This document shows positions 8,085 to 19,943 of a DNA stretch of 64,000 bases, piece by piece. Numbering within the stretch: the first letter of the stretch is position 1; every line of letters begins with the position of its first letter. Under the pieces are notes generated by a model that saw only the letters and a program-made list of their open reading frames with translations, was not told where the DNA came from and searched no databases. The position numbers and the translations under genes were made by a program. The DNA is from Allomyces arbusculus (Eukaryota > Blastocladiomycota > Blastocladiomycetes > Blastocladiales > Blastocladiaceae), in the NCBI GenBank assembly GCA_027604705.1, contig JADHYV010000017.1:186001-250000 (forward strand). Direction: 5' to 3'.

Positions 8085-10892
8085 TTATCCACTCGGCGGC
8101 GGCACCGACTCCGCTCCTGCTCCGGCGACTACCTCTTCCAACGTGGTCCGCTGCCGTCTTGCCGCGCGCAGTTTCGCCAACGTCTCTTCGAGCGCCGCCT
8201 TCTTCGCGGCATCCAGCAAATGCCGCTGCACGACCGGATTCTCGGCGGCAAATGCCGCCGCCTGCGCACGACTCTGCCCATAGAACAGTTCCGCGTCCAC
8301 GGCGCGCGGCCACTGGTGATACACGTCGTGTAGCAGTTCGAGGGCAATGAACATGGCCGCCGTATCGGCCAATTTCTCGGCCACCGCCGCCAAGTATACT
8401 TCCGGACAGATGGTCATCGCCTGGGACGTCGGTTGGCGGCACGCGCGGCCCGACACGGCGGCGCGCCGTTGCGCGAGGGCCAGCGACCGGTGCCAGTGGT
8501 AGAGCGCGTCGCGCGCGGCGTGTACGGCCTGCGCGTCGTACCCGCCGTACTTGTTTTCCACGGCCATCGCGAGTAACGGATCGTGCGCGGGATTACGCGC
8601 GGGCGCGCGCGCGACCAGGAATGGCTTGGCGGTACCCTTGACGGCGGCGACGGGGTCCCCCGCAGCTTTAGCGTCGAGTTGCGTCAAATAGGCCATGGTT
8701 CCTGACAGCGTCCACCACCCGACCTCGCTGCGCAACTGGTAATACTTGCTCGACGAATGCTGCACTTCGCGGTCAAGCACATCCATCGCGCGCCGAACGG
8801 CCGCGGTCCATTCGGCGTCAGTGCACTCGACCTCGTCCTTGTACGGCTTGATCGTGTTCTCCACTTGGTCGATCGTCAAGTGGAACCGCCGCGCGATCGC
8901 GGCCTCGGCCAGATCGTGCGCGCGGTCGCGGGTCGCCGCGTGGTGCTCGAGCGTGTCGTCGGCGCGCAGCACCTCGTCGATCCGTGCCATCAGGGCATTC
9001 ACAGTCAGTTCCGTCGTGATTCGTCCAATCCCGCACTTGGTGAGCCCCGCGGCGGCACGGTCGCGTACGTCCATCCAGTACCGGTCGTCCTCGCGCGCGT
9101 TCGGTAGCGCCGCGAGTAATGGGTCTTGCCAGAGATGCTGGTCGCACAGCGCGACGAGCCGTTTCTCCAACTCGGCGCGAATCGCTTGCCGCACCTCGGC
9201 TTTCCCAAACTCGCGCGCCATGACAGCGAACCGCGTCTTGAGCGCGTCCACCGCCTGCGCGAGATAACTCTCGGCGGAAATGCGCCGGTCGTTGTAGGCG
9301 ACCTTGTACTGGTAATTCGTCGTCGCGACCTCGTGGTGCACTTGGTCCACGACCGCATCGAGTCGTGACGCCAGGCGACGCTCGGCGGTTTGTCGCACGG
9401 TCGTGCGCAGTTCGCTGAGCCCGACGGGTAAGCGCTTCGCGTGCAAGTCGATCATGGCCGATTCGTCGTGCCCGGGCAGGACGAGACCGATCACACGGGA
9501 TCGGGTCGTGGCTGTGAGCAACCGCACACGCGAGTCCGGGTCAGCCAGATCGAGTTTGGTCACGACGCGCACGGTGCGCTGGCCCATCGGGTCGGCGCGG
9601 CCCAGCACCGTCTCGAACGTCGGATCCGTGTCGGCCGTAGCCGGAACCACGGCGAGGATCAGCGCCGAAGTGTCGTTCAGATACTGGTCGTAGAGAGTCG
9701 CGGTGGTCTCGGAGTCCCAGCCGGGCAAGTCGACAATCGTCATGTCCGGCACCTTGGCTGACCGGACCGCGACGACCAATGGTGTCGTGGCAACAGCGCT
9801 GCCGTCTTCAGTGTCCCCCGCGACCGCCTTTTCAATCGTGCGTGCGACGTCCCGGAAATCAGTCATGGCGTGGTCCGCTTCGAGTTGCGGGAAGACGGCC
9901 GTATCGACTGTCGCATCAGGGACGTGCTCGAACCGCACTTCGACAGGCCGCCGCGTGGGTCCCGTGCGCGGGACGAGCGTGCCGCGGCCGAGAAGGTGGT
10001 CAGCGACGGCCGATTTACCGGCACCGCGCGGACCCACGACCACTATTCGCGGCAGAGCGAGGTCGTCTGCGTGTGCAGGCACGTTGGCCGCGTCGAGGAT
10101 CTGGCGAATGTCGCGCAGTTGTCGGGACAGGTCGAGAAGGTCGGCTTCGCTGCCCTGGTTCAGTTTTGGTGGTGGCGGTGCGGGTTTGGACCGACGGTTG
10201 CGTGAGCGGGATCGGGCGCGTTCGGCCTCGGCAGCGTCGTCGGCGTCGTCCGAGTCGGCGTCAGCCGCGCTGGAGGCAGGATCGCTGCCGTCGCTCGATC
10301 GTGACGGGAACTCGAACTTGGGCCGTTCCTGGTTGACGAGCGCCTGGAAACGGTCGCTGAAAAACTCGTAGCGGTCGCGGATCCCGTCACGTAGTGGGCC
10401 GAGCGCGTCAAATTTGTCGGACAGGAAGTCCTTGGCGGCATCCACTTTGTCATTGAACCAGTTGGCCGTATCTACAGCGCACCGAAATGGTCAGGTCACG
10501 CATCGAGGAACCGAACTGCATGTTTCCGCAATGCACGTACGGTTGATCTTGTATTGAACGTAGGCGCCCGCCGACGCGGCTGTACCACCCGCCAGGAAGG
10601 GCAAGCGGGCAAAGAAGGGCAGACGTCGCAGCAGCGATAGTTTGCGCCACATGGATACTTGGCGCGCTCCGGAGAGGATCAATGGGCCGGGCACGGGGCG
10701 CGCGGCCGGCTGGTGCGGCATGGTCGGGTGGAGAGCGACACGCAAAATGGACGGCGTCGGGAGCGGCATGGCGCGTGGTCGTGTACTGGCGATGGTGCGG
10801 ATCATTGTTGTTGTTCGGGCGGCGGAGGGGCCGATGCCCATGGTGGGCGCGCGGCGCGCGACGGCAGCGGCGGCGCCCAGCGTGCGAAGCAT
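8085..10892 (-). CDS. MGM1: Mgm1/OPA1-type dynamin-related GTPase
   Basis: Two exons: 10892-10541 and 10471-8085, with a 69-bp intron (GTACGT...CTGTAG), giving 912 residues, close to yeast Mgm1 (about 900). Exon 1 encodes a basic, Arg/Ser/Ala-rich presequence and a membrane segment ending 'SAGAYVQYKIN', the layout of Mgm1/OPA1, which is imported into mitochondria and anchored in the inner membrane. An acidic, then Arg-rich linker leads to the GTPase domain: G1 'GPRGAGKS' (264-271), switch-I Thr in 'TRRPVEVRF', G3 'DLPGW', G4 'TKLDL'. About 450 residues of helical middle and effector region follow. The family drives inner-membrane fusion and cristae shape. Oddly, the catalytic Gln-Ser pair of the dynamin P-loop (GxQSxGKS) is Arg-Gly here. 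It could be a divergent paralogue instead of the sole Mgm1. Confidence 0.8.
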
Positions 10893-12371
10893 GGCCGGGA
10901 GTGCAGCGGAGCGGTGCGATTAGTCTCGCGGAGGGAGCGAGTGTCGAAAGTGGTTGGCTGCTATTGCTGGACGATGAAGATTTACGACGGGCAGTGGTTG
11001 TGGTGGTGATCAGCAGGAGCACGGGCAGCAACTGACGCGGGGGCGTGTTGGTCCAGTGCACGTCGCGTGGGGCACGTGTCGCGGCGGCGATCAAGGCCGC
11101 CCCCCTTGCTGGTCCAAATGATCGCGGACTGATTGCGATCGGGTGCCAGTTGCCACTTGTCGGCGGCTTGTCGCGCGCCGCTTCTTGCCGCGGGTCACTC
11201 TCGCTGGATGGGCTGTCCGAGCGCAGTCCGCGTTCTCAGAGCCCGGGCCGGCACGACGATCTGGACAGGGCGGGGTGCAGTCTGATCGCCTGGTGGCATG
11301 AGAATGGCGCGGCGCCAAGTCACCGGCACCAAGCAAGAGCATGGAAGAACATGCAAAGGCAGAGAAGCTGAGCGGAAAAGAAGCTGATCCACCCGGCCGC
11401 GCGCGCCTTGTAATTATTGTCGCTGCTTGCGCGCGTCACGGTCAGCCAGCCGTTCTGCCTGGCTTGGCCGTGCTGAGCATCGACGGCGTGGGTGTGCGCG
11501 CCGCCCATCGGGGTGCTGGGGGGGCCGAGGCAGCGAGCACGAGCACGAGCGCGAGCACGACAGCAGCACCGCCACCAGTCCCTTCTCACGCCTTCACGCT
11601 CTCCTCTCTCCTCGCCGACCCGATCCAGCTCCTGCCCCCTCGTTGCACTCTTCGTTGCCCGCGGTTGCGCGCACCTGTTGCTCTTGCATCTCGCAGGTGG
11701 AGCGCACACTCCAACTTTACCAGCCGCGGCGCCCGACCAAGACGCTCTCCGCACCCGTCCGCACGCTTGTGCACCGGTTGCTCAGCGCTGCACCTTGTCG
11801 CGCGAGCCTCGACCGCTGGGCCCCACACCGTGCCGTGTGCGCGCCACGCCCAACGCATTCAAGGCAAACCGAACTTGGACCGCGTGTGCACCGCCCCGTG
11901 GCCGTGGGTGTGCCGTGCCGCAACCGGCGGTTCCTTTCCCGTATGTGCGCCTGTCTGACCCAACCGCTCTGCCCCCTCGCCTGCAACCTTGCGCGCCAAG
12001 CCAGCGGCAGAGTGGGTGGCTCGTCGTCGCCGTGGCCGTCGCTGCGGTTGCCATACCGTGTCGATAAGTGTCGTTTCGCAGAGTCGACAGCGATGGCATT
12101 ATGAAGCGAGGCGGCCCGACGTGCGCCACCGTGCGCGAGTGCTGCTTTCCAACAGTTGCTCGATGACCGGCTCGACTGACGCTCCTCTCCTCTCCACCTG
12201 CTTTCTGTCGACTCTAGCCCCTGCTCCTGCGCGTGCCTCGTTCCAGACCCGCCCGGCCGTCGCGAGCCACCGCTGCCGCCCCCGCAGTTGCCGTGACCGA
12301 CCGCTGCCGCTCCTGCCGCTGTTACCGCTCCTGCTGCTGCCGCCCCCCGCGCCCTTGCCGTCGTCGCCACG
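10893..12371. other. Long divergent promoter region
   Basis: About 1.5 kb between two divergently transcribed genes. Several overlapping frames are open on both strands but none shows a domain, a biased acid/base pattern or a splice-consistent continuation. 11570-11660 is pyrimidine-rich on the plus strand. No RNA gene or repeat was recognised. Confidence 0.5.
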
Positions 12372-15034
12372 ATGAAGCGGCTCTTCACGCGCAGCAAGAA
12401 GGCGGCTGCCGCCAAGCACGCGCCGTCGTCGTCGCCGCCCGCTCCGGCACAGTCCGCGCTCGACGACGTGCCGGCCGCGCCCTCGCTCGACCTCAGCCAT
12501 CTCGACTCGACGCCCGTGGTCTCGTCGCGCGCGAGCCCGACGGATGATGTACCGCTGGCTGCTGCCCCGCCCATGTTTCTTGATGTGACGCTCGACACAG
12601 ACAGCACGCCTGCAGCCGCTCCTGCCGCGGCCCCGGCCGAGACGTACCAGCTCGGGCCAAATGACTCGCTGCTTGATGCCCCGGGCCTGTTTGACGACGT
12701 GCTCGCCCGTTTCGATGCGCTGAACCGCGGCCTCGACACGCCGCCGCCGCCGCCCAAGCCGGTGGTCAAGGTCGATTCGTGTACGTTGTTAATTTGGTTG
12801 TCTCGGTTGCCTGGTGGTGCTTGCTTGGTCGCAAGGTGGCACAGTGCCGCTGGCGAGACGGAACCGAGCGATCGACCGACCGACCGCTCAGCCCACACTC
12901 ATTCGCGTGCCTCCCGCTTCATTTGCACATTTTGCCAGTCTCGCGCCCGTCGCCCTTTGCCCCGCTGTCCGCGCCGCCCGCGCCGAGCCTGGCCTCGCCC
13001 GCCGCTGCCCCCACCGCCACGGCGCCGCCGGCCCTCCCACCCAAGCCTGTCGGCGGCGAGTCGTCCATGTTCGGTGACGACTTGGTCCTGCAGCTCGGAT
13101 TCCTGCGCAACTACGCGGCCGCCACGTCAACGAGCTCGTCGCCGACGGGCGCGGCCGCCCCGTCGTCGGTAACGCCCACGAGCACGCTCGGACGTACGGC
13201 GTCGTCAGCGTCTGCCGCGACTGCACCGACCCCCGTGTCCGTCCGGCCGACCGCAACGTCCCTGTTTTCGTCGCAGCATTACCTGTCCCTGACGCGCCCC
13301 GTTGCCGCGAGTTCAACCGCACAGGACGAGACGCTTAAGCCCGATACCTCGGCGCAACTGCCCTCTGACGAGGAAACTGACTCGGATGACGACGACGACG
13401 CGTCCACGACCTCCTCGTCCGACTCGGACGGCGACGCGTGGGGTCCCGGCGGGTCCACCGGTCTCGGCCGGTCGCACTCGTCATCGGCCGCCATGACGCG
13501 CCCAATCACCGTGCAAGACGCCAAGATCCAAGGGTACCTTAAATCGATGCGTTCCCCCGCGGCCTCGGCGCTGCACCGCGAGCGCGAAAAGTCCTTGGGT
13601 GTTCGTGCGGCCTACCATATGGCGGGTTACCGGCACCCGCCCGGCATGGCCCCCGCCGGGTCTGGAATCGGCCGGTCCGTCCCGCCCTCCCTGCCGGACT
13701 CGGACGACGACGACGACGATCGCGTTCTCGCCGCGATCCGGCCCGGCGCGCTCGCTGCGGCCGCGGCGATCGGGCGGCCCGGATCGGCGCCGCCGCTGGC
13801 CGTGCACCCGCACGCGCACCCGGCATTGGCGCGTGGCATGTCGGCCGCTGCGTTCCCGGCGTACGCGGGCGCTGCGCCGGCGACACCGGTCGCGCCAATG
13901 CCGGTCGCATCGATGCCGTATGCGGCACCGATGGTGCGTCCGGACTCGCCGTTTGCGGGCAGTGCGGCAAATTCCGACTCAGAGCTGGGCCCAACGCCGC
14001 GCAAGTCGACGAGTTCGGCGCGGCCGAAAAAATCGAGCAAGAAGAAGAGCACGTCGTCGTCGGGCACGTCGCGGCGGAAGCCGGTCGCGGTGGCGGATGA
14101 CGATGTCGCGGCGGACGAGCTCGAGTCGGCGCCGACGACGCCCGTGGATGCGAATGAGGACGCATTGGTTGCAGAGAAGCCCAAGAAGAGCAAGAAGAAG
14201 AGCAGCAGCTCGTCGCCGAAAAAGTCGAAGCGCAAGGAGAAGACTGAGGCTGCTGACGAGACGGCCGAGGGTGATGCGCCCACGAGCTCGCGCCGTAAGA
14301 AGAACAAGTCGAAGTTGCCGGAACAGGTCGTCACGGCCAACAACAGCGACGCGGAGGACCAGGAGGAGGACGACGTGCCGCTCGGGGCCCTGCAACACCC
14401 GGCCGAGCAGGCAGCTGCGGGCAGTCCCGAAGGGTCCCCCTCGGCCGGTGCTACGCCGCGCGACTTGGACGCTGGCGAGGACGACGACGACGTGCCGCTT
14501 GAAGTGAAGCGTCAGGCAAAGGCTTCGTCCAAGACGACCTCTTCGTCGTCGTCCAAACCCAAGAAGTCGTCCAAGTCCAAGTCGTCAAGCAAAGACAAGA
14601 AGTCGTCGCGCGGCAAGTCGCGCAAGACGGTCATGGTCTCCCCGCCCGAGTCGCTCGTCTCGACGGGCTCCACCGCACCCGGACTGGACGAGTCGGAGGC
14701 GGCCACGGCCAACGGGCACGAGTCGGATAACGGCACGCACTCGTCGGGCGCGTCGCTCTCGCTGCACAGCTCGCAGTCGTCGGTGCGTCGCAGCAAGAAG
14801 CGGCAAACCATGGCCGCCGGTGCCGGTCCGGGACCGGCCTTCTACCCGGTCCAGGCCGACTCGTACTACCCGATGCAGCACCACCCGGTGGCTGCGGCCT
14901 ACCCGATGAGCCCGGCGCCGTACGGGTCCCCCGCGGCGCCCGGGATGATGTACTACGCGGCCGCGCCGAGTCCAATGGCGCCAACGCCGACTGCGCCGAA
15001 CGGGCACCCGGGCTACGCGATGCGGCCATACTAA
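12372..15034 (+). CDS. Large Ser/Lys-rich disordered protein, unknown function
   Basis: Two exons: 12372-12780 and 12939-15034, intron 158 bp (GTACGT...TTGCCAG), phase-consistent, giving 834 residues. The start ATG follows a pyrimidine-rich leader and begins MKRLFTRSKK. Most of the protein is low-complexity: Ala/Pro/Ser-rich to about residue 270, an acidic Asp/Ser block ('EETDSDDDDDASTTSS'), then a short more conserved-looking part ('ITVQDAKIQGYLKSM', 'EREKSLGVRAAYHMAGY'), then several Lys/Ser blocks ('KKSSKKKSTSSSG', 'KPKKSSKSKSSSKDKKSS') separated by acidic stretches. The C-terminus is rich in Pro, Tyr, Met and Ala. The 'DDDVPLEVKRQAK' pattern recurs as 'EEDDVPLGALQH'. I do not recognise the family; nuclear or cytoskeletal scaffolds can look like this. 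No membrane segment or catalytic motif. Confidence 0.7.
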
Positions 15035-15613
15035 GGTGGGTGCGCTTGCGTGTGCAGCCTCGGGGGGATCCGATGAACGAATGGGAAGGAGATGCGATGG
15101 TTTTGATTTTCCCTTGTTCCTCCCCTCCCCTTTCTCTCCCTGCTCTTGAGGAGCGGACGCAGTTTTAATATGCGGTTTTGACGGTTGTCGCTCATGTTGT
15201 TTTGCCGTTTTTGCTCGCTTATTTTTCCTGTTTTGCCTACCAACCCCTTGTCCCCCAATTTTGCTCTCTGACTTGGGCCATGCCGCACCGAACAACGCGC
15301 ATTCATGTTTTCTTATCTTCCTCTTCTTTGTTGGCCCGCGCAACTGCCCGGTTGTCCTGTTCCCCCATGCTGAATGGGACCTGTTTGCTGTTCTAGAACG
15401 CTGTCATATCTTTTCTGCCGGGTTTGCCGTGCTGTGGAGCGCGCGCGCCGATTCCAAAATGTCGAAGTTTGAACGAGAATGAAATGAATGAGAAACCAGC
15501 ATGAACGAAACGGACACCATGCCAATCTTTCACGCCAACTGCCATTTTGCAGGGGGGGGGGGGGGGATATATTCATGCCAGAGTCTCTAGGCATCCATCG
15601 CACATCAAATTAC
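15035..15613. other. Convergent intergenic region with a poly-G run
   Basis: Lies between the 3' ends of two convergent genes. It is T-rich on the plus strand after 15100. A run of 14 G begins at about 15553. No gene seen. Confidence 0.5.
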
Positions 15614-18600
15614 TCACGACAAAAGCGCGGCCGAGTCGCTGCTCAGCACCTTCATGCACCCTAGGCACACGATGATGCGCCCAGACGCGCGCGCCAGGGC
15701 CAAATCGCTTGTCGACGACGCGGCTGTCCCCGGCGCTCCACCGCCCGCGTCGTTGGGCGTCGCACCGTCGCTCCCGGAAAGCACGTGCAAGAGCTTGAAC
15801 CGCATCCCGCCGCAGTACGGGCACGCGTCGCGGCCCGTGATCCCGGGGAGCGAGTGCGTCGACTGCATGACGGGTAACGGGGGCGGCGGCGGAGGAGGTG
15901 GTGGTGGTGTTGGAGGTGCGCCCACGTCGTCGTCCAAGTCGCGCATCATCCGCCGCCCGGACGGCGCGTGCGCGGTCGCGGTGGTCGCGACACTGCGCAC
16001 TGATGGGGCGCGGTGCGAGTGGGAGAGCGGGATCGAGCTTCCGCTCGTCCCATTCGCATTCGCCGTCTCGTCCAGCGGCGTGTTGACAAAAATGCGAATC
16101 GCGCCGAGATGGTCCGCGACAGCGAGCACAGCATAGTCGGCGGAGAATCCCGTGACGGACGTGGGGTCTGCGCTCGGCGACGGCAAGACACCTGCAGCCT
16201 CAAGCAGGAACCGCGACTTGAACGGGGCAAACGCGGCGGCAGTCACGGTCACGGACGACGCCTCGAACGCCTCGTACCCGCCGACAATGTGCGGCGCGGG
16301 TGGGGTCGGTGGTATTCCCGTGTCGCTGCTGCCACCGTTGAGCGACGGGTTGGATCCGGTGGGCGAAGAGGATGAGGGGGTCGGGTCGGAGGATGCGCCT
16401 GTGGCCGCGCGAGACCGCTTGGATCGGCCGTGGCGAAACGTCGACGAGAAGGCGTTGTGCAGGAACGCGAGTCCGTGCCGCGCCTTGCCACCGGTTCCGG
16501 ACCGGAGGCTGGCCGCCGACGTCTGCACCCTTGGCGCATCTGGCGCGGCAACGCCCTCCATCGACCCATTCACGGACGCCGCTGACGCGCTCTCCCCCAG
16601 CGGTCCCAGCGGCGGGACGAGCGGGGCCATGGGTCCGAGTACGTCCCACAAGAACACCCATCCGTCCTCGGAACCACAAATCGCGTACCGGCCATCGTCG
16701 GAGAACGAGGCGCGGATCTGCGAGTGCGCGTTTGTGTGGCCCTTGAGTTTGGCCACGACCGACTTGTCCTTGAGGTCGTAAAACCGCAGGCGCGAGTCGT
16801 TAGACGATACGAGGAGCCGGTCGGTCGAACATCGCGTGGCAATGGCTGCAGTCTCGGGCCACGATTCGATACCCGTGACCTTCTTGGGGTACTTATTGTT
16901 GCGGCCCTTGCGCGACTTGACGGTCACTTGCGTGTGGTACCGCAGGGCCAGGCTGGCGCCGACGCCCGCGCCGGGCGGGGCCTCGACGACTTCGTAAAAC
17001 ATGAGCGAGCCTAGAGCGTGCACAGACGGGCAAAATGTCAGTTCTCCTCAACTACCCATTGAGTCAAAGATCCCGGCCAAACCAATTAATGGTACGCACC
17101 GGAATAAGTTCCCACAACGCACTTGTGCCCGTCCTGCGTGAACTGCACTGCCGTCAAATACTGCCTTGCGACCTCTTGGCAATTCACGAGCCGCTTCTCA
17201 TCCAACGACCAGAGCCGCAACTTTCCATCGAAGCATGCTGTTGCAAAGTACCGATCATCGAGCGGATGGAACGCAACCGACGTGACAAAATCGCCGTGGT
17301 TGAAGATGGCCAGAGTGTCGGCGCGCGTCAAGTGCCAGACGCGCACCGTCTTATCGGTCGACGCCGAGGCCAGAAACGACGCGCGGTTCCACGCCAAGTC
17401 CAGGATATCGCCTGCGTGGCCACGATACTCGTGCCATGGCGCGGGTACGACCAGGGCCCCACCGCCCGTCGGCATCGGTGGAGTTTTCGGCTCGGCGGTG
17501 TCGTCGCGACCGAGACCGACCAGCGGCCAGACGCGCACGACGCCGTCTTGCCCGCCAGTCGCAAGGTACCGCCCACACGGCGAGAATCGGACGACCCAGA
17601 CGGGGCTCGGTGTCGATGAGGCGGTGCCAGGTGGTGGAGGTGGTGGTGGGACGGGTTCGCCAGTTGAGGACAAGCCGGGGGCCGAGCTACCAGCGCTCGA
17701 CGGGGCCACATGACTGTCGCCGCTCATGGCGCTATGGCCGTCCGAGAAACTCGGCGAGGTATGGTGCCGCGTCGCGTGCGGATCGAGCGTCTGCGCGAGC
17801 GACATGCCGGAAAACTGTCGTGATCCGGACTTGAGCTTGGCTTTGGTCTACGTCAATACACCGCACGTTCTCTAGAATCAGCTCCACCACTGCAGTCATC
17901 CATCCATCCTTTCCGAACAAAAGCCAATTCGCGCACCTTGACACGCTGCCACGAGACAGGCCGTACACCGTCGCCCGCAAACCCGTCGAGTGCCGGGACC
18001 GGCGGCACGGGCATGCCGGTTCCATCCTCATCCATATCGAGCGTGAAGAAACTGCCGGCCCGTTTCCGCAACGTCGTAAAAAACGATTTTTTCGACATGG
18101 TGCTGCGCGCGTCCGTGTCGGACCCGCGTCTATGCCATGCTGGTCCCGTTGCGGGCCCATGGACATCGGACCGGCTCGTGATCGACGCCGTATCCGACAA
18201 CGCGGCAGCGAGTCGTGCAGCCGACGTCGGGAACGGCTCAAGGTCGCTGGCCAGCCGGCGCACTTGTGGGCGGAACGGGCGCTGCGTCGCGTTCGACCCG
18301 GTGCCGGCGCTGACGCTCTCCGCCTCGGAATCAGCGCCAGCGGCGTCACCAGCACCATTGGCGCCGTTGCTGCTGGCCGTGGACGATGCGGCAACGGACG
18401 TCGCGACCGAATCGAGCCGCGTACGACGTAAGCTGCCAGCGTCGCCAGTGCCGTCGAAGCTGGGTTTACTCGGGCGCGGTGGTGGAGTCGGGAGTGGGCG
18501 CTTGGACGCGGCAGCGCGCGCGGGCGAGACGGGGGTCGACGGGAGAGGGGTGGTTGAGGCGACGGGTGCGGTGGGCGGCGATCGTGAAGAAACTGGCGCG

Positions 18601-18671
18601 TCTTGCGCGTCGTAGAACTGAATATCGTCGTCGTCCGAGTCGGACGCATTCGGGTCCATGGTCGGTTGCAA
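15614..18671 (-). CDS. WDR44: WDR44-like WD40 repeat protein
   Basis: Three exons: 18671-17937, 17847-17100, 17010-15614; introns of 89 bp each (GTGCGC...GTAG and GTGCGT...CTAG), all phases consistent, 959 residues. Residues 1-310 are disordered, with an acidic start 'ASDSDDDDIQFYDA' and many Ser/Pro. The motif 'KLKSGSRQFSGMSLAQTL' across the first junction resembles the segment that precedes the WD domain in WDR44. WD repeats then follow from about residue 328: 'VWVVRFSPCGRYLATGGQDG', 'GHAGDILDLAW', 'STDKTVRVWHL', 'DFVTSVAFHPLDDRYFATAC', 'DGKLRLWSLDEKR', 'SNDSRLRFYDL', 'QIRASFSDDGRYAICGSEDG'. The order matches human WDR44, a Rab11-binding protein of endosome recycling, and fungal Dgr2-like proteins. 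The C-terminus adds 'CPYCGGMRF' and 'VCLGCMKVL', a possible zinc-binding pair. A trafficking role is inferred from the family. Confidence 0.85.
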
Positions 18672-19100
18672 CGAGGTGGAGCACGCGCTCGCGGGGTGGA
18701 ATGCAACAGGTGCGAACGAGTAGGAGAGTCAGTGTCGTGAGTTTTTAGTGGGCCTCGGCGGTCGAGGAGGAAGGGATGGACAAGCTGACGGCGGCGGACG
18801 CCGGACCGTGGCGACTGGCGGTGGGCGTCGATTTTTGAAGTCAATCGAAGGCAAAACCGGCCTGACTGGAAACATTTATCCTGAACCAAGACCTCAGGCA
18901 GGACCGTGCCAGGCCGAGAACCAGGGCCGGGTGAGACGAGCGCGAGCGCACGAGCGCGCAAGAAAACATGCACTAGGTGCGATGCTGGTAAATAAAAATA
19001 CGGACAACTAGGCGACGAGCCAAATATCGCCGCGACACGACCAAAACGGAACAAAAAGAGCGGGAACAAAACCGAGGATCGCCGCGCGCATCCGCCCCTT
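18672..19100. other. Intergenic between two minus-strand genes
   Basis: 3' flank of DPH5 and promoter of the WDR44-like gene. AT content rises at 18990-19070. No further gene seen. Confidence 0.5.
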
Positions 19101-19943
19101 CTAGGCGAGCTCGGCGTACTTGTCAAACGTCTCCTTGTTGATGGCAAACAGGCGCACATAGTCGCGCTCTAGTTCGTGCATCTTGGCCGGAATGATCAGG
19201 GAGTGCAGCGGCTCGCCGAAATCGGCCGTGAGCAGCTCCTGCAACGTGCCGGCCTTGACGACCTGGTCGCGCGTACCAACACGCGCGAGCCCCACGGCAA
19301 TCGTCGTCGGCGCGTAGGCACCCTCCCCACGCTTCTCCTCAATCTCGAGCAGCTGCTCGACGGCCTGGTTGACGGTCATGAACCGCGGCGGCTCGTAGAC
19401 GAGACGGCCGCGCGCCATGTTCTCAAACGACTGCTCGCGGACCTTGATGTCGAGCAGGCACAGTGTGTGCAGGCCGAGCGTGCGGTTGGTCTTGACCTTG
19501 TCGTACCACGAGTCGGGCCGCCACGTTTCGGTGAAGAAGACCATTGAGATGGTGATACCAAACGAGTAGAGCTGCAGACCCGCACAACCAATCGCGTTCA
19601 TGATCGAGGCATTGTGGATGACTTCCACAGGGATGTGAAGTTCCTTGGCACGCAGGATCAGGTCCGTGTGCGTCGTGGCGCCAAAGGGGTCGCCGACGAC
19701 GAGAAAGGCGACGTTGACCTTGTCGGCATTGTCGAGGATCGTGTCGGACTCGGACTCGACGGTCTCGCGGTGCGCAAGGTGGACGGGTTTGCCGTAGAGC
19801 TGCTCGAGGCGGGCCTTGTCGATGCCCGGCAGGATGGAGGTGTAGGCCTCGAGGTAGATGCGCTCGCACGACTTGACGGCGTCGAGCCCGCGCAGCGTAA
19901 TGTCGCGCTCGTCGCCGAGACCGAGGCCGACGACGTAGAGCAT
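19101..19943 (-). CDS. DPH5: Diphthine methyl ester synthase
   Basis: The predicted protein has 280 residues and no intron; human and yeast DPH5 have about 285-300. The start [19 protein letters not shown] is chosen because it is the family's conserved N-terminus; the frame is open further upstream without similarity. It uses S-adenosylmethionine to methylate the modified histidine of translation elongation factor 2 on the way to diphthamide, in the cytosol. Diagnostic parts are the N-terminal glycine-rich loop '[11 protein letters not shown]', '[13 protein letters not shown]' (cofactor-binding fold of the tetrapyrrole-methylase superfamily), '[19 protein letters not shown]', '[16 protein letters not shown]' and '[10 protein letters not shown]'. 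It is transcribed away from ARG1, with about 600 bp shared between them. No oddities. Confidence 0.96.
   Translation of the reverse strand: MLYVVGLGLGDERDITLRGLDAVKSCERIYLEAYTSILPGIDKARLEQLYGKPVHLAHRETVESESDTILDNADKVNVAFLVVGDPFGATTHTDLILRAKELHIPVEVIHNASIMNAIGCAGLQLYSFGITISMVFFTETWRPDSWYDKVKTNRTLGLHTLCLLDIKVREQSFENMARGRLVYEPPRFMTVNQAVEQLLEIEEKRGEGAYAPTTIAVGLARVGTRDQVVKAGTLQELLTADFGEPLHSLIIPAKMHELERDYVRLFAINKETFDKYAELA

Noticed and set aside
17732-19159. 475-codon minus-strand frame overlapping the WDR44-like exon 1
   Set aside because: It lies in a different frame from the phase-consistent exons and reads through their intron and the promoter.
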